From: Nocardioides flavus (ex Wang et al. 2016)
GTDB lineage: Bacteria; Actinomycetota; Actinomycetes; Propionibacteriales; Nocardioidaceae
NCBI RefSeq assembly: GCF_014653115.1
Contig: NZ_BNAD01000013.1
Span: 21,234-85,233, forward strand
DNA: 64,000 bases
Reading direction: 5' to 3'
Below the pieces are notes generated by a model, which did no database searches, was not told where the DNA came from, and worked only from the letters and a program-made list of their open reading frames with translations. The translations under genes were made by a program, and so were the position numbers. Every line of letters starts with the position of its first letter. The first letter of the stretch is position 1. Below are positions 31,718-40,717 of the stretch, piece after piece.

Positions 31718-34531
31718 GTGCCCGACCCGCACACGCTCACCGTGCCCCCGCTGCGCATCCACCAGCGGGAGGCGCTCGCGGCACTCGCCGGCGCCTGGGA
31801 CGACGCGGAACACCCGCGGGCCTGGGTCGTCCTGCCGCCCGGAGCGGGCAAGACGCGCGTCGGCCTGGAGGCCGTCGCCGCCGAGCTCCGGGCACACCCC
31901 GACACGCGGGCCGTCGTGCTCGCCCCCAACACCGCCATCCAGTCGCAGTGGATCGCCGAGGCCCAGACGTTGGGGCTCGACGCTAGTGACGACAAGTCCC
32001 TCGCCAGCCCGCTGACCTGCCTGACCTACCAGTCCCTGGCCGTTTTCGACTCCGAGGCCGCGGACGACGACGACTCCACGACCACGGTCGTCGACCGGCT
32101 CCACCCCAACGGCGTCGCCCTCTTCGACCGGATCCGCGCAGAGCCTCGCCTGGTGCTCGTCCTCGACGAGTGCCACCACCTGCTCGAGGTGTGGGGGCGC
32201 CTGCTCGCCGAGCTGCTCGAAGCAGTCGACCGCGCCCACGTCCTGGCGCTCACCGCCACCCCGCCCGAGAGCCTCGCCGGCGAGCAGCGCGCCCTCGTCG
32301 ACCAGCTCTTCGGGTCCATCCGCTACCGCGTCTCGGTGCCGGCGGTGGTCAAGGAGGGGCACCTCGCGCCGTTCGACGAGCTCGTCTGGCTGACCACCCC
32401 CACCCCGACCGAGGAGGACTGGCTCACCAGCGAGGCGCTGCGCTTCACCGAGCTCACCACCCTGCTCACCACCCCGGGCTTCGGGTCGGTCGGGTTCTAC
32501 GAGTGGCTCACCGCCCGGTTCGTCGAGCCGGTCCCTGCCACGACAACCTGGGCTGCGCTCGCCGAGCGGGAGCCCGACCTCTGCGACTCCGCCCTGCGCA
32601 TGCACCACGCGGGCCTGCTCGCCCTGCCCGTCGGCGCCCGGCTGCGCGAGGAGCACCGGCACGCGCCGTCGGCCGAGGACTGGGTCCGGCTCCTCGGGGA
32701 CTGGCTGCTCCACCACGTCGCCGAGTCCGACAACCCGGCCGACGCCGAGGTGCTCGCGGTGGTAAAGGCCGCGCTGCCGTCCGTGGGCTACCAGTGGACC
32801 CGCCGCGGCGTACGCCGTGGGCGCTCCACCGTCGAGCGCGTGCTGGCCCGGTCATACGCCAAGCCCGGGGCGGCCGCGCAAATCATCGCTGCCGAGCACG
32901 CCGCCATCGGCGAGCGGACCCGGGCGCTGGTGCTGTGCGACCACGAGCGCGCGTCCGCGACCGTGCCGGTCACCCTCGCCGGGGTCCTCGACGCCGAGGC
33001 CGGCTCGGCGCTCGCGGCGCTGGATGCCCTGCTGGCCGACCCTGACACCGCCCTCCTCCACCCGATGCTGGTCACCGGGTCCGTCGTCGCCGCGTCGGAA
33101 GCGACGCTGCGCGATCTCGTCGCCTTCGTCGCCGACCGCGACCTCGACCTGGCCGCGAAGCTGGTCATCGAGGCCGGCGCCGGTGCTGTCTCGACGTGCA
33201 CGTCCGGGTGGACCTCGCGCACCTGGGTCGGCCACGTCACCGCGTTCTTCGAGGCCGGCCGGACCCAGGTCCTCGTCGGCACCCGCGGCCTCCTCGGCGA
33301 GGGGTGGAACGCCCGCGGCGTCTCCACCCTCATCGACCTGACCACCGCGACCACCCTGACGGCTGTCGTCCAGACGCGCGGCCGGGCGCTGCGCACCGAC
33401 CCGACCTGGCCGGACAAGGTCGCCACCAACTGGACGGTCGTGTGCGTCTCGGAGGCTCACCTCAAGGGCGACAACGACTGGTTCCGGCTGGTGCGCAAGC
33501 ACCAGGGCTTCCACGGCGTGGACGCCGACGGCGACATCGTCGACGGGGTCGCCCATATCGAAGCGTCCTTCTCCCCGTACGCGCCACCGCCGGTCGCGTC
33601 CTTCGACGCGCTCAACGCCCGCATGCTCGTCGCTGCCGCCGACCGCGACGCCATCCGCGAGGCGTGGGCGGTCGGCGAACCCTACGAAGACGTCACCCTG
33701 ACAGCGCTGCGCGTCAGGCCTGCCACTTCGCCCGTGGTCGTGCCGCCGGACGAGGTCGTGGCGCTGACGCCTGCCCCGCCGACGTGGCGGCTGGCTTCGG
33801 ACGGGATGACCACCGACAGCCCGGTGCCGGCGACGAGCTGGCGTACGCCGCTGGCGCTGGCCGCGGGGACAGCCGGCGTCGGCGGCGCGACCACCTTCGT
33901 TGGGCCGTGGGCGGTTGCGGCTGCCGGCACCGTTGGCGTCTTGGCCACCCTCGGCCAGGCCGCCGTCACCGGTCGCGACCACGCCGACACCCTCACGCAA
34001 TGGGTGCGCTCACAGCTCGCTCTGACGACGGGCGTCCCGCCGCTCGAGGCGGTCGCCGCCGCCGTCGCGGACGGCCTCGCGGCGGCCGGGCTGACCAGTG
34101 TGGGCGCGCCCGGCCTCGCCGTAGACGTCCATCCCGGCGGGGAGTACCGCTTCCGTCTCGTCGGCACGGAGACCGACGCCGAGGTCTTCGCGGTCGCGTT
34201 CGACGAGGCGATCGGACCGGTCGGCGCACCGCGCTACATCGTGTCCCGCTTCACCGACGCGCAGGCCCCGGACGACCCCATCCGTACGCGCGCCGGCGCC
34301 CGCAAGGCGTTACAGGCTGCACGCGCGAGCGCGGAGGCGTGGCACCCGGTGCCCACCGTCCTCGGCCGCAACGCCACCAGCGCCAACCACTACCTCGCAG
34401 CCTGGCGTCGGTGGGTCGGCGAGGGCCGCCTGCTCGCCGCAGCGAAGCCGGAGGGAGCCGGCATCGTGGCCGCGGTGTCGGGCGAGGACCCGTTCGCGGC
34501 GACCACCGTGATGCGGCGCCACTGGTCCTGA
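31718..34531 (+). CDS. SF2 helicase with C-terminal hydrophobic hairpin, 937 aa
   Basis: Helicase motifs are LPPGAGKTRVG (about residue 43), LDECHH (about residue 150) and ALTATPP (about residue 182). The second RecA domain carries VLVGTRGLLGEGWNARGVST, then QTRGRALR. At about residues 709-752 lie two hydrophobic segments (PLALAAGTAGVGGATTFVGP, then AVAAAGTVGVLATLG), unusual in a helicase and suggesting membrane contact. The last 180 residues are soluble and unassigned. The gene is coupled to the EEP nuclease gene. I infer a nuclease-helicase defence pair; no known system of this exact make-up comes to mind. Confidence 0.85.
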   Translation: MPDPHTLTVPPLRIHQREALAALAGAWDDAEHPRAWVVLPPGAGKTRVGLEAVAAELRAHPDTRAVVLAPNTAIQSQWIAEAQTLGLDASDDKSLASPLTCLTYQSLAVFDSEAADDDDSTTTVVDRLHPNGVALFDRIRAEPRLVLVLDECHHLLEVWGRLLAELLEAVDRAHVLALTATPPESLAGEQRALVDQLFGSIRYRVSVPAVVKEGHLAPFDELVWLTTPTPTEEDWLTSEALRFTELTTLLTTPGFGSVGFYEWLTARFVEPVPATTTWAALAEREPDLCDSALRMHHAGLLALPVGARLREEHRHAPSAEDWVRLLGDWLLHHVAESDNPADAEVLAVVKAALPSVGYQWTRRGVRRGRSTVERVLARSYAKPGAAAQIIAAEHAAIGERTRALVLCDHERASATVPVTLAGVLDAEAGSALAALDALLADPDTALLHPMLVTGSVVAASEATLRDLVAFVADRDLDLAAKLVIEAGAGAVSTCTSGWTSRTWVGHVTAFFEAGRTQVLVGTRGLLGEGWNARGVSTLIDLTTATTLTAVVQTRGRALRTDPTWPDKVATNWTVVCVSEAHLKGDNDWFRLVRKHQGFHGVDADGDIVDGVAHIEASFSPYAPPPVASFDALNARMLVAAADRDAIREAWAVGEPYEDVTLTALRVRPATSPVVVPPDEVVALTPAPPTWRLASDGMTTDSPVPATSWRTPLALAAGTAGVGGATTFVGPWAVAAAGTVGVLATLGQAAVTGRDHADTLTQWVRSQLALTTGVPPLEAVAAAVADGLAAAGLTSVGAPGLAVDVHPGGEYRFRLVGTETDAEVFAVAFDEAIGPVGAPRYIVSRFTDAQAPDDPIRTRAGARKALQAARASAEAWHPVPTVLGRNATSANHYLAAWRRWVGEGRLLAAAKPEGAGIVAAVSGEDPFAATTVMRRHWS

Positions 34532-34566
34532 CCGCACCTCGGGTGGCGCGCTCGGCGGCACGGTGC

Positions 34567-34947
34567 CTAGACCGTGACGATCGCCAGCGTCGGATCCAGC
34601 AGCGCGATGTCGTCCGGGTCCGACGTCAGCACGGCCAAGTCGCGACGTCGCGCGTGCAGGGCGACGTGCCCGTCCACCACGTCGGCGACGCCGACCGCTC
34701 CGCACAGGACTCCGACGGCGCGCGCCATCTCAGCATCGAGGTCGACCAGGACGACATCGCTCGCGCCGAGCAGGCGCGCGAGCCGCGCCTGCCGCGAACC
34801 GTCGCGCCACACCTGAGCGATGACGGGGGTGGGGATCTCCACCGCCCCACCGGCGGCGATCACGCGGTCGAGCAGGTGGACCACCCGCGCCTGCCCACGG
34901 TCGAGGGCGATGAGGGCGCCCGCGTCCAGGCAGAAGCCGCGGGTCAC
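34567..34947 (-). CDS. PIN-domain toxin (VapC-like)
   Basis: The 126-residue protein has the PIN-fold acidic residues: Asp in FCLDAGALIALDRG (residue 7), Glu in the GGAVEIPTPVIAQVW helix region, Asp in VGVADVVDGHVAL and Asp in AVLTSDPDDIALL. VapC toxins cleave tRNA or rRNA. The GTG start overlaps the stop of the antitoxin gene (GTGA). It is convergent with the helicase gene, 35 bp apart, so it marks the end of the nuclease-helicase unit. Confidence 0.87.
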   Translation of the reverse strand: MTRGFCLDAGALIALDRGQARVVHLLDRVIAAGGAVEIPTPVIAQVWRDGSRQARLARLLGASDVVLVDLDAEMARAVGVLCGAVGVADVVDGHVALHARRRDLAVLTSDPDDIALLDPTLAIVTV

Positions 34948-35183
34948 GGCTCCAGCTGCGCTGCGGCGAGCGCGTCCCGCACCCACGCCTCGTCCGCGGC
35001 CGTCAGCGGCCCGGCCTCCGAGCGCCACTCAGCCAACACCTCGGCCACGGACTCGCGCTCGGCCTTCTCCCGCATCGCACTCGCGACGTACGCCGACACC
35101 GAGCTCGCTCGACCGGCAGCCACCGCGGCGGCCGCGGACGCGACGAGGTCGTCCGGCAGGCTGACCGTGATGCGAGCGCTCAT
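34944..35183 (-). CDS. Ribbon-helix-helix antitoxin (VapB-like)
   Basis: The 79-residue protein starts MSARITVSLPDDLVASAAAA, a typical RHH DNA-binding start, followed by a Ser/Ala helix and an acidic C-terminal region (EVLAEWRSEAGPLTAADEAW) that would wrap the toxin. The gene overlaps vapC by 4 nt. A direct repeat over its start codon is a likely autoregulatory site. Its start is 7 bp from the stop of the upstream gene, which may be co-transcribed. Confidence 0.85.
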   Translation of the reverse strand: MSARITVSLPDDLVASAAAAVAAGRASSVSAYVASAMREKAERESVAEVLAEWRSEAGPLTAADEAWVRDALAAAQLEP

Positions 35184-35197
35184 ACTTTGATCATACT
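35181..35197 (-). promoter_or_regulatory. Likely antitoxin operator (direct repeat)
   Basis: CATACT occurs at 35181-35186 and 35192-35197, an 11-bp period that puts both on one DNA face, as RHH dimers require. The first copy covers the antitoxin ATG. Confidence 0.5.
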
Positions 35198-35802
35198 GTC
35201 CGGCGCGGGAGCGGGACCACTGTCGAAGACTCCTCCGGCAGGGGTCGACGCCGGCGACGGCGCCTGTCGTCGTCCTCGCGGTCGATCTCATCCTCATAGG
35301 GCAACGGCGGGTAGTCGACGTACCTCGGATCGGCCCGCACCATGACCTCCCTGCTGACCTCGTTGTCCTCCACCCGGATGGCGAACAGCTCCTTGTTGTC
35401 ACGTCGGCAGCCCACGACGGTTCCCGACAGCACGTGGTCGAAGGTGAAGTCCTCGAACCGCGGGTCCGAGGCCGCGCGAGCACCCGGCTTCAGGAAGTGG
35501 TCGATGACGTATCGCAGCCACGGCTCCATCGAGTACGACTTCTCCTTGCCGCTCCAGGAGATGCAGCACCCGTCCCAGCAGACCTCCCAGTCACACCAGA
35601 GATTCGGCTGCCCCTGCCCCGGACGGTTGTAGCGGTCACCCGCACCGGCACCGGACTCCGCGCGCGGATTGCCTGGCACGTCGTACGGATCTCCTCGGTC
35701 GTAGCGCCGCGACGCGCCGAACGCGGAGAGATAGGCGATCTCTGAGTCGTTCAGAGGCGGTTCGATGTCGACGTGGCCGACGAAGTCGGTGCTGAAACCC
35801 AT
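35191..35802 (-). CDS. Conserved protein of unknown function with a Cys cluster, 203 aa
   Basis: The protein has an acidic start (VGHVDIEPPLNDSEIAYLSA), a Cys/Trp cluster NLWCDWEVCWDGCCISW at about residues 68-84, a soluble part with LRYVIDHFLKPGARAA and FDHVLSGTVVGC, and a strongly charged tail with a run of Arg. Four Cys in 14 residues could bind a metal. I know this only as an uncharacterised actinobacterial family. GGAGGACAC precedes the ATG at 35802. It lies upstream of the antitoxin gene on the same strand. Confidence 0.68.
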   Translation of the reverse strand: MGFSTDFVGHVDIEPPLNDSEIAYLSAFGASRRYDRGDPYDVPGNPRAESGAGAGDRYNRPGQGQPNLWCDWEVCWDGCCISWSGKEKSYSMEPWLRYVIDHFLKPGARAASDPRFEDFTFDHVLSGTVVGCRRDNKELFAIRVEDNEVSREVMVRADPRYVDYPPLPYEDEIDREDDDRRRRRRRPLPEESSTVVPLPRRTV

Positions 35803-35926
35803 GTGTCCTCCAGTGTCCTCGGGGTCGGCTCCCACCTTCACCGCGTCGCAACGCCGACACCAGACCGGCGGTGCTGCCTGTGGATGACGGCAGCGCGCAC
35901 GGGTGTGGTCGGGGCATCGTGACGAC

Positions 35927-36376
35927 ATGGACGAACTGAGGACGTACGAGCTCCGCGATCCGGCGGCACTGATTCGCGAGGTGGCCGACACCGTGACCCT
36001 CGTCGAGGACAGCGCGTGGCTGGCACTCATCCACCACCCGTCGACGCACCAGACGTTGCTCCGCGTCGACCCGCTGCCCGTTCCGGCCCTGCTGGACGAT
36101 GACGACGACATCTCCGAGCACCTCCGCGCAGCGACGGAGGCGTTCGGGGTCCCATGGGCCAACAACGGGAAGGGTCCCGACCACAAGGCCGTGACCATCG
36201 TCGTGCGACCCGGCTTCGCGGTCTTCGGACCCAACGAGGGCGTCTGGTGCCGAGGCTGGCGCCGTGCCAATCACTTCCAGGACGTCTACACGGGTGAGCT
36301 CGTCCTGGTCACCGAGCACGGCTGGGTGGACTTCATGACCGACGCCTGCGGCCACGAGCCCCGGATGGTGGCCTGA
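35927..36376 (+). CDS. Protein of unknown function, 149 aa
   Basis: This soluble protein, starting MDELRTYELRDPAALIREVA, contains WLALIHHPSTHQTLLRVDP, then HKAVTIVVRPGFAVFGPNEG and TEHGWVDFMTDACGHEP. The alternating strands resemble the 135-aa protein at 14429-14836 in length and general style, but no clear motif is shared. A -10-like CATCGT lies 6 nt before the ATG, suggesting a leaderless transcript. It is divergent from the Cys-cluster gene. Confidence 0.65.
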   Translation: MDELRTYELRDPAALIREVADTVTLVEDSAWLALIHHPSTHQTLLRVDPLPVPALLDDDDDISEHLRAATEAFGVPWANNGKGPDHKAVTIVVRPGFAVFGPNEGVWCRGWRRANHFQDVYTGELVLVTEHGWVDFMTDACGHEPRMVA

Positions 36377-36409
36377 AGACTTCGCCGCACGTGCTGCAAG
36401 GCTGTCCCC

Positions 36410-36964
36410 ATGACCGAGGACGAGCTGTTCGACGTGCTGACCGCGATCGAGGAACGTGTCCCGCTCGATGAGAAGCCTGCGTGGTTCGAGCGTGAGGCCA
36501 ACGACCTCGAGCCCGGCGAGCACGGACGCGCGTCGCTGCTAATTGCGGCCGGTGAGCACTGGCAGATGAGGAAGGAGTACGACCACGCGCGGCGCTGCTT
36601 CCGGCTCGCGATGCGCGACGGCGGCGAGTCAGCCTCCGACCCGATCGCGAACCTGTTGTCGCTGGCGCTGGACGAGGGCGACGTGGAGTTGGTCACGGAG
36701 CTCGACCAGACGTTGCGCGGGTTGGCGCGCGAGGACGAGGTGAGCCCGACCACCTGCCACCTCGTCGCCGAGGCGTACGAGATCCACGGCCAGCTGCGGC
36801 AGGCGTTGCGCTGGTACAACATCCCGTTCACCCACGGCTATCCGGATGGTGACCCCGCCGACTCGATGTTGCTCGACGGACGCAGGCGGGTCCGGACCGC
36901 ACTCGGCCTCGCTCCCGACCAGCTCGACGTCATGGCCGAGGAGCTTCGCCAAACCCGACGGTAG
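36410..36964 (+). CDS. TPR-like protein, 184 aa
   Basis: The protein is made of helical pairs that look like degenerate tetratricopeptide repeats: HGRASLLIAAGEHWQMRKEY with DHARRCFRLAMRDGG, ANLLSLALDEGDVELVTELD, and HLVAEAYEIHGQLRQALRWY. It probably binds a protein partner. It follows the 149-aa gene at 33 bp and may share its transcript. No partner can be named. Confidence 0.68.
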   Translation: MTEDELFDVLTAIEERVPLDEKPAWFEREANDLEPGEHGRASLLIAAGEHWQMRKEYDHARRCFRLAMRDGGESASDPIANLLSLALDEGDVELVTELDQTLRGLAREDEVSPTTCHLVAEAYEIHGQLRQALRWYNIPFTHGYPDGDPADSMLLDGRRRVRTALGLAPDQLDVMAEELRQTRR

Positions 36965-37047
36965 ACCGCAGGCGGCGAAGTCCACTCCGCCGGCCGGACT
37001 CGCATACCTCTATCCGCTCGGCGCTGACGTCGCGGCAGTATTGCGCC

Positions 37048-37458
37048 ATGAAGCGAACCATCGAGGTAGTCGGCGCGGTGATCGTCCGCGACGGCCTCGT
37101 GTACTGCGTACAACGCGGACCTGACGGCAGCCTCCCAGGCATGTGGGAGTTTCCCGGCGGCAAGGTCGAGCCTGGCGAAGATGAGATCACCGCCCTGAGT
37201 CGCGAGATCCAGGAGGAGCTCCTGTGCGAAGTGAAGGTCGGCAACAAGGTCACCACCACTGCGCATGATTACGACTTCGGGACCGTTCGCCTCACGACTT
37301 ACTACTGCGACCTGATCGCGGGCGAGCCATCGCTCACCGAGCACACAGCTGAACTCTGGCTGCAGCCCGACCAGCTCCCGGAGCTGAACTGGGCTCCAGC
37401 GGATGTGCCGGCGGTCGAGGACATCGTTCGGCGATTCACCGGCGCGACGAAAAGCTGA
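37048..37458 (+). CDS. MutT-type Nudix hydrolase
   Basis: The 136-residue protein has a complete Nudix box, GGKVEPGEDEITALSREIQE and EL (Gx5Ex7REUxEExGU pattern), at about residues 36-57, and starts KRTIEVVGAVIVRDGLVYCV as do small nucleoside-triphosphate pyrophosphohydrolases that cleanse oxidised dNTPs. It ends 50 bp before the PLD-helicase gene on the same strand, so it is probably part of the same unit. Confidence 0.9.
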   Translation: MKRTIEVVGAVIVRDGLVYCVQRGPDGSLPGMWEFPGGKVEPGEDEITALSREIQEELLCEVKVGNKVTTTAHDYDFGTVRLTTYYCDLIAGEPSLTEHTAELWLQPDQLPELNWAPADVPAVEDIVRRFTGATKS

Positions 37459-37508
37459 AACCGGCGGGTCTGCCATCGCGAACCGAGTGAAAGCCGACAT
37501 CTCGTCGG

Positions 37509-40500
37509 ATGTGCCTGGCAAGCTTCCGTCGCGTGCATCAACCTCCTTCTCTGCCCGTTGGACTTCACGAAACGCTCGTCACCGAGCAACTTCAATCGCT
37601 GATTGATGTTGACGAAGCGCACGAGCACGAGCAGGGCCGCGTGGATGAAGCGGATCAAGTGCACGTTCTGAGCCGTCATATTGCGTTTGCACTTCAGCGC
37701 CGCCTGGCAGCAATCAAAGATCCCGCGGCGCGTCTCGACGCGGCGAACGACCTCCTGCGAGTCATCGAGGGATCGCACCGGCCCGTAACTGCGCCAGTGG
37801 AGCAGCTGCTCGCCGTACGCCGGCCTGCGGGCCCGGGTCAGGTGACACGGATGGCGCTGCGTCCCAAGACTCCGTTGAACGACGCCGCGCTGCTGACCAA
37901 CGCACACGGCGAGCCCAGTCTTGCCTCCGAACTCCGGGCCGAGATCGACTCGGCAGACAGGGTCGAGCTCCTGTGCGCCTTCGTGATGTGGCACGGACTG
38001 CGTCTCATCGAGAACGAGCTCAAGGCGGCGCACGAAGCCGGGGTGCCGATTCGGGTGGTCACCACGACGTACATCGGTGGCACCGAGCGGCGCGCGCTCG
38101 ACCGGTTGGTCAACGAGTTCGGTGCTGAGGTGAAGGTCCAGTACGACGCTAAGCGCACGCGCCTTCACGCCAAGGCGTGGCTCTTCGGGCGCGACACGGG
38201 CTTCGACACCGCGTACGTAGGGTCCTCGAATCTCACTACCTCGGCCATGCTGGAGGGGGTCGAATGGAACGTGCGGCTGAGCACGGCCGCGACCCCGAGC
38301 CTGCTCGACAAGTTCCGTGCCACCTTCGACGCGTACTGGAACAGCCCCGAGTTCGAGTCGTACGACCCCGAGCGCGATCGCGATCGCCTCGACGACGCAC
38401 TTCTCGAAGCGAAAGGCGGGAAGTCCTCCGACCGGGTCACGATCACTCTCGCGGGCCTCGAGGTACGCCCCTACCCGTACCAACAAGAGATGCTCGACGC
38501 GATCCAGGTGGAGCGTGTGCTCCATGACCGGCATCGGAATCTCGTCGTCGCAGCAACAGGCACAGGCAAGACCGTCATCGCTGCTCTCGACTACCGGAAC
38601 CTCGCGGACGAAGCCGGTAAGCAGCCGCCGCTGCTGTTCGTCGCGCACCGCAAGGAGATCCTGCTGCAGTCCATGCGGACCTACCGCGAGGTGCTCGGGG
38701 ACGGCGACTTCGGGGAGCTGTACGTCGGCGGCCAGCGGCCCGAGCGGTGGCAGCACGTTTTCGCCAGCATTCAGTCGCTGACGGCCTACGGTGTCGCCAA
38801 CATCCCCGCCAACTCATTCGAGATCGTGGTTATCGACGAGTTCCATCACGCAGAAGCGCGGACTTATCGACGAATTCTCGACCACCTGACACCCCGAGAG
38901 CTCCTGGGCCTCACGGCGACGCCGGAGCGTGGCGACGGGGTCGACGTGCGCAGCTTCTTCGACGGTCGAACGGCGGCGGAGCTTCGACTGTGGGATGCCC
39001 TCGGGGCCGACCTTCTCTGCCCATTCCACTACTTCGCGATTGCCGACGGCACGGACCTTCGCTCGATCACCTGGTCTCGAGGCAAGTACGACGAGACCCA
39101 ACTCGATGGCGTCTTCACGGGAAATGACGCGCGTGCGCGAATCATCCTGAAGGCGGTCGAGGACAAGATTGCCGACGCTGGGCAGATGCGCGCTTTGGGC
39201 TTCTGCGTCAGCGTTGCGCACGCCGAATACATGACCCGAGTATTCAACGATGCCGGCATTCCGGCTCGCACCGTCACCGGGACCACGCCTCACGACGAGC
39301 GGGCGACTGCGTTGCGCGCACTCCGTGATGCCTCGGTGAACGTGCTGTTCACCGTCGACGTCTTCAACGAGGGCCTCGACATCCCCGACGTCGACACAGT
39401 GCTGTTCTTGAGGCCGACGGAGAGCTCCACCATCTTCATGCAGCAGTTGGGTCGGGGGCTGCGGCGAACGACGGCCAAGGCCGTCCTCACTGTCCTGGAT
39501 TTCGTCGGCTACCACCGCAAGGAATTCAGCTTCGCGCGCAAGTTCAGCGCCCTCACGGGACTCCACGGCAAGCAGCTCGAGAAGGGGGTGAAGGAGGACT
39601 TCCCCTTCCTGCCGTCCGGGTGTCAGGTCCGACTGGACCAGCAGAGCCAGCAGGTGGTCCTCGAGAACCTCCGCTCCCAGATCAGCAACCGCTGGGCACA
39701 GATCGTCGCTCACCTCAAGGCGACCAAGGACGACTCACTCGCAGACTTCCTCGACGTCTCTGGGCTGGAGCTCAGCGACATTCTTCGAAGGGGAAGCCAC
39801 TCCTGGACCAAGCTACGCAGAGATGCCGACCTGCCCACGCTGCCGGGCTCGGAGCTCGAAGCCAAGCTCCTGAAGCGGGTTCGTGCCTTTGCCCATGTGG
39901 ATGACCCGACCAGGGCGACGGCCTACAAGGCACTGCTGGACGACGAGGCGCCGGACTACTCGCGGATGTCGCAGGCCGAGCAGCGCCTGGCACGGATGCT
40001 CTTCTTCTCTCTGTGGTCTGACGGCGGGGGGTACGCCTCGGTCGGCGAGGGCCTCGACGCCCTTCGCAGGGAAGTCGCAACGCGCGCAGAGATCTCGACA
40101 GTGGTCGACCTGAGCTACGAGGCGGCGCGCCACGTTTCGTCCGATCTCCCGGCGGCACTGGCAGACGTACCTTTGAAGATCCATGCGAGGTATCAGCGCG
40201 AGGAGGTTCTTGCCGCGCTCGACTTCCCGCGGAATCCCAACAGCTTCCGCGAGGGAGTGCTCTATCTCGAACACCTGAACGTCGATGCCTTCTTCATTAC
40301 CCTCAGGAAGTCGGAGGCCGACTACTCGCCCACGACGATGTACGCCGATTACCCGATCTCGCGCGACCTGTTTCACTGGGAGTCGCAGTCGACCACCTCC
40401 GTCTCATCAAAGACGGGTCAGCGGTATCTCAGCGGCTCGAGCACCGTGCTCTTGTTCGTGCGTCAGGAGCAGAAGGACGACTTCGGCACGTCGCCCTACC

Positions 40501-40622
40501 TCTTCCTGGGGCCAGCGACGTACGTCAGCCACACAGGTGACCGCCCCATCGAGATCACGTGGCGGCTGGGGACCCAGATGCCGATGGACTTCTTCAACCA
40601 TGCGTCTGCGGTGGCTCAGTAG
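37509..40622 (+). CDS. PLD-nuclease / SF2 helicase / DUF3427 protein, 1037 aa
   Basis: The domains in order are an N-terminal helical region (1-115), a phospholipase-D-type nuclease domain with RLHAKAWLFG and YVGSSNLTTSAM (HxK and downstream GSxN, about residues 217-247), an SF2 helicase (Walker A ATGTGKTVIAAL near residue 352; VIDEFHHAEA near 440; GLTATPERGDG near 467; QQLGRGLRRTTAKA near 643), and a C-terminal DUF3427 region with TYVSHTGDRPIEITWRL. Such proteins are usually DNA-processing enzymes of defence islands. DNA of this gene is less GC-rich than its neighbours, pointing to transfer. Confidence 0.9.
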   Translation: MCLASFRRVHQPPSLPVGLHETLVTEQLQSLIDVDEAHEHEQGRVDEADQVHVLSRHIAFALQRRLAAIKDPAARLDAANDLLRVIEGSHRPVTAPVEQLLAVRRPAGPGQVTRMALRPKTPLNDAALLTNAHGEPSLASELRAEIDSADRVELLCAFVMWHGLRLIENELKAAHEAGVPIRVVTTTYIGGTERRALDRLVNEFGAEVKVQYDAKRTRLHAKAWLFGRDTGFDTAYVGSSNLTTSAMLEGVEWNVRLSTAATPSLLDKFRATFDAYWNSPEFESYDPERDRDRLDDALLEAKGGKSSDRVTITLAGLEVRPYPYQQEMLDAIQVERVLHDRHRNLVVAATGTGKTVIAALDYRNLADEAGKQPPLLFVAHRKEILLQSMRTYREVLGDGDFGELYVGGQRPERWQHVFASIQSLTAYGVANIPANSFEIVVIDEFHHAEARTYRRILDHLTPRELLGLTATPERGDGVDVRSFFDGRTAAELRLWDALGADLLCPFHYFAIADGTDLRSITWSRGKYDETQLDGVFTGNDARARIILKAVEDKIADAGQMRALGFCVSVAHAEYMTRVFNDAGIPARTVTGTTPHDERATALRALRDASVNVLFTVDVFNEGLDIPDVDTVLFLRPTESSTIFMQQLGRGLRRTTAKAVLTVLDFVGYHRKEFSFARKFSALTGLHGKQLEKGVKEDFPFLPSGCQVRLDQQSQQVVLENLRSQISNRWAQIVAHLKATKDDSLADFLDVSGLELSDILRRGSHSWTKLRRDADLPTLPGSELEAKLLKRVRAFAHVDDPTRATAYKALLDDEAPDYSRMSQAEQRLARMLFFSLWSDGGGYASVGEGLDALRREVATRAEISTVVDLSYEAARHVSSDLPAALADVPLKIHARYQREEVLAALDFPRNPNSFREGVLYLEHLNVDAFFITLRKSEADYSPTTMYADYPISRDLFHWESQSTTSVSSKTGQRYLSGSSTVLLFVRQEQKDDFGTSPYLFLGPATYVSHTGDRPIEITWRLGTQMPMDFFNHASAVAQ

Positions 40623-40662
40623 AGCGTCCGCCCACGCCCGACGGTCCCGAGCTAGAACAAGC

Positions 40663-40706
40663 TGAAGGGCCCCGACCTCTCACACACACGAGGTCGGGGC
40701 CCTTCA
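40663..40706. terminator. Strong bidirectional terminator, 17-bp perfect stem
   Basis: TGAAGGGCCCCGACCTC pairs without mismatch with GAGGTCGGGGCCCTTCA across a 10-nt CA-rich loop, between the PLD-helicase and nrdJ stops. Confidence 0.88.
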
Positions 40707-40717
40707 GGTCAATCAGG

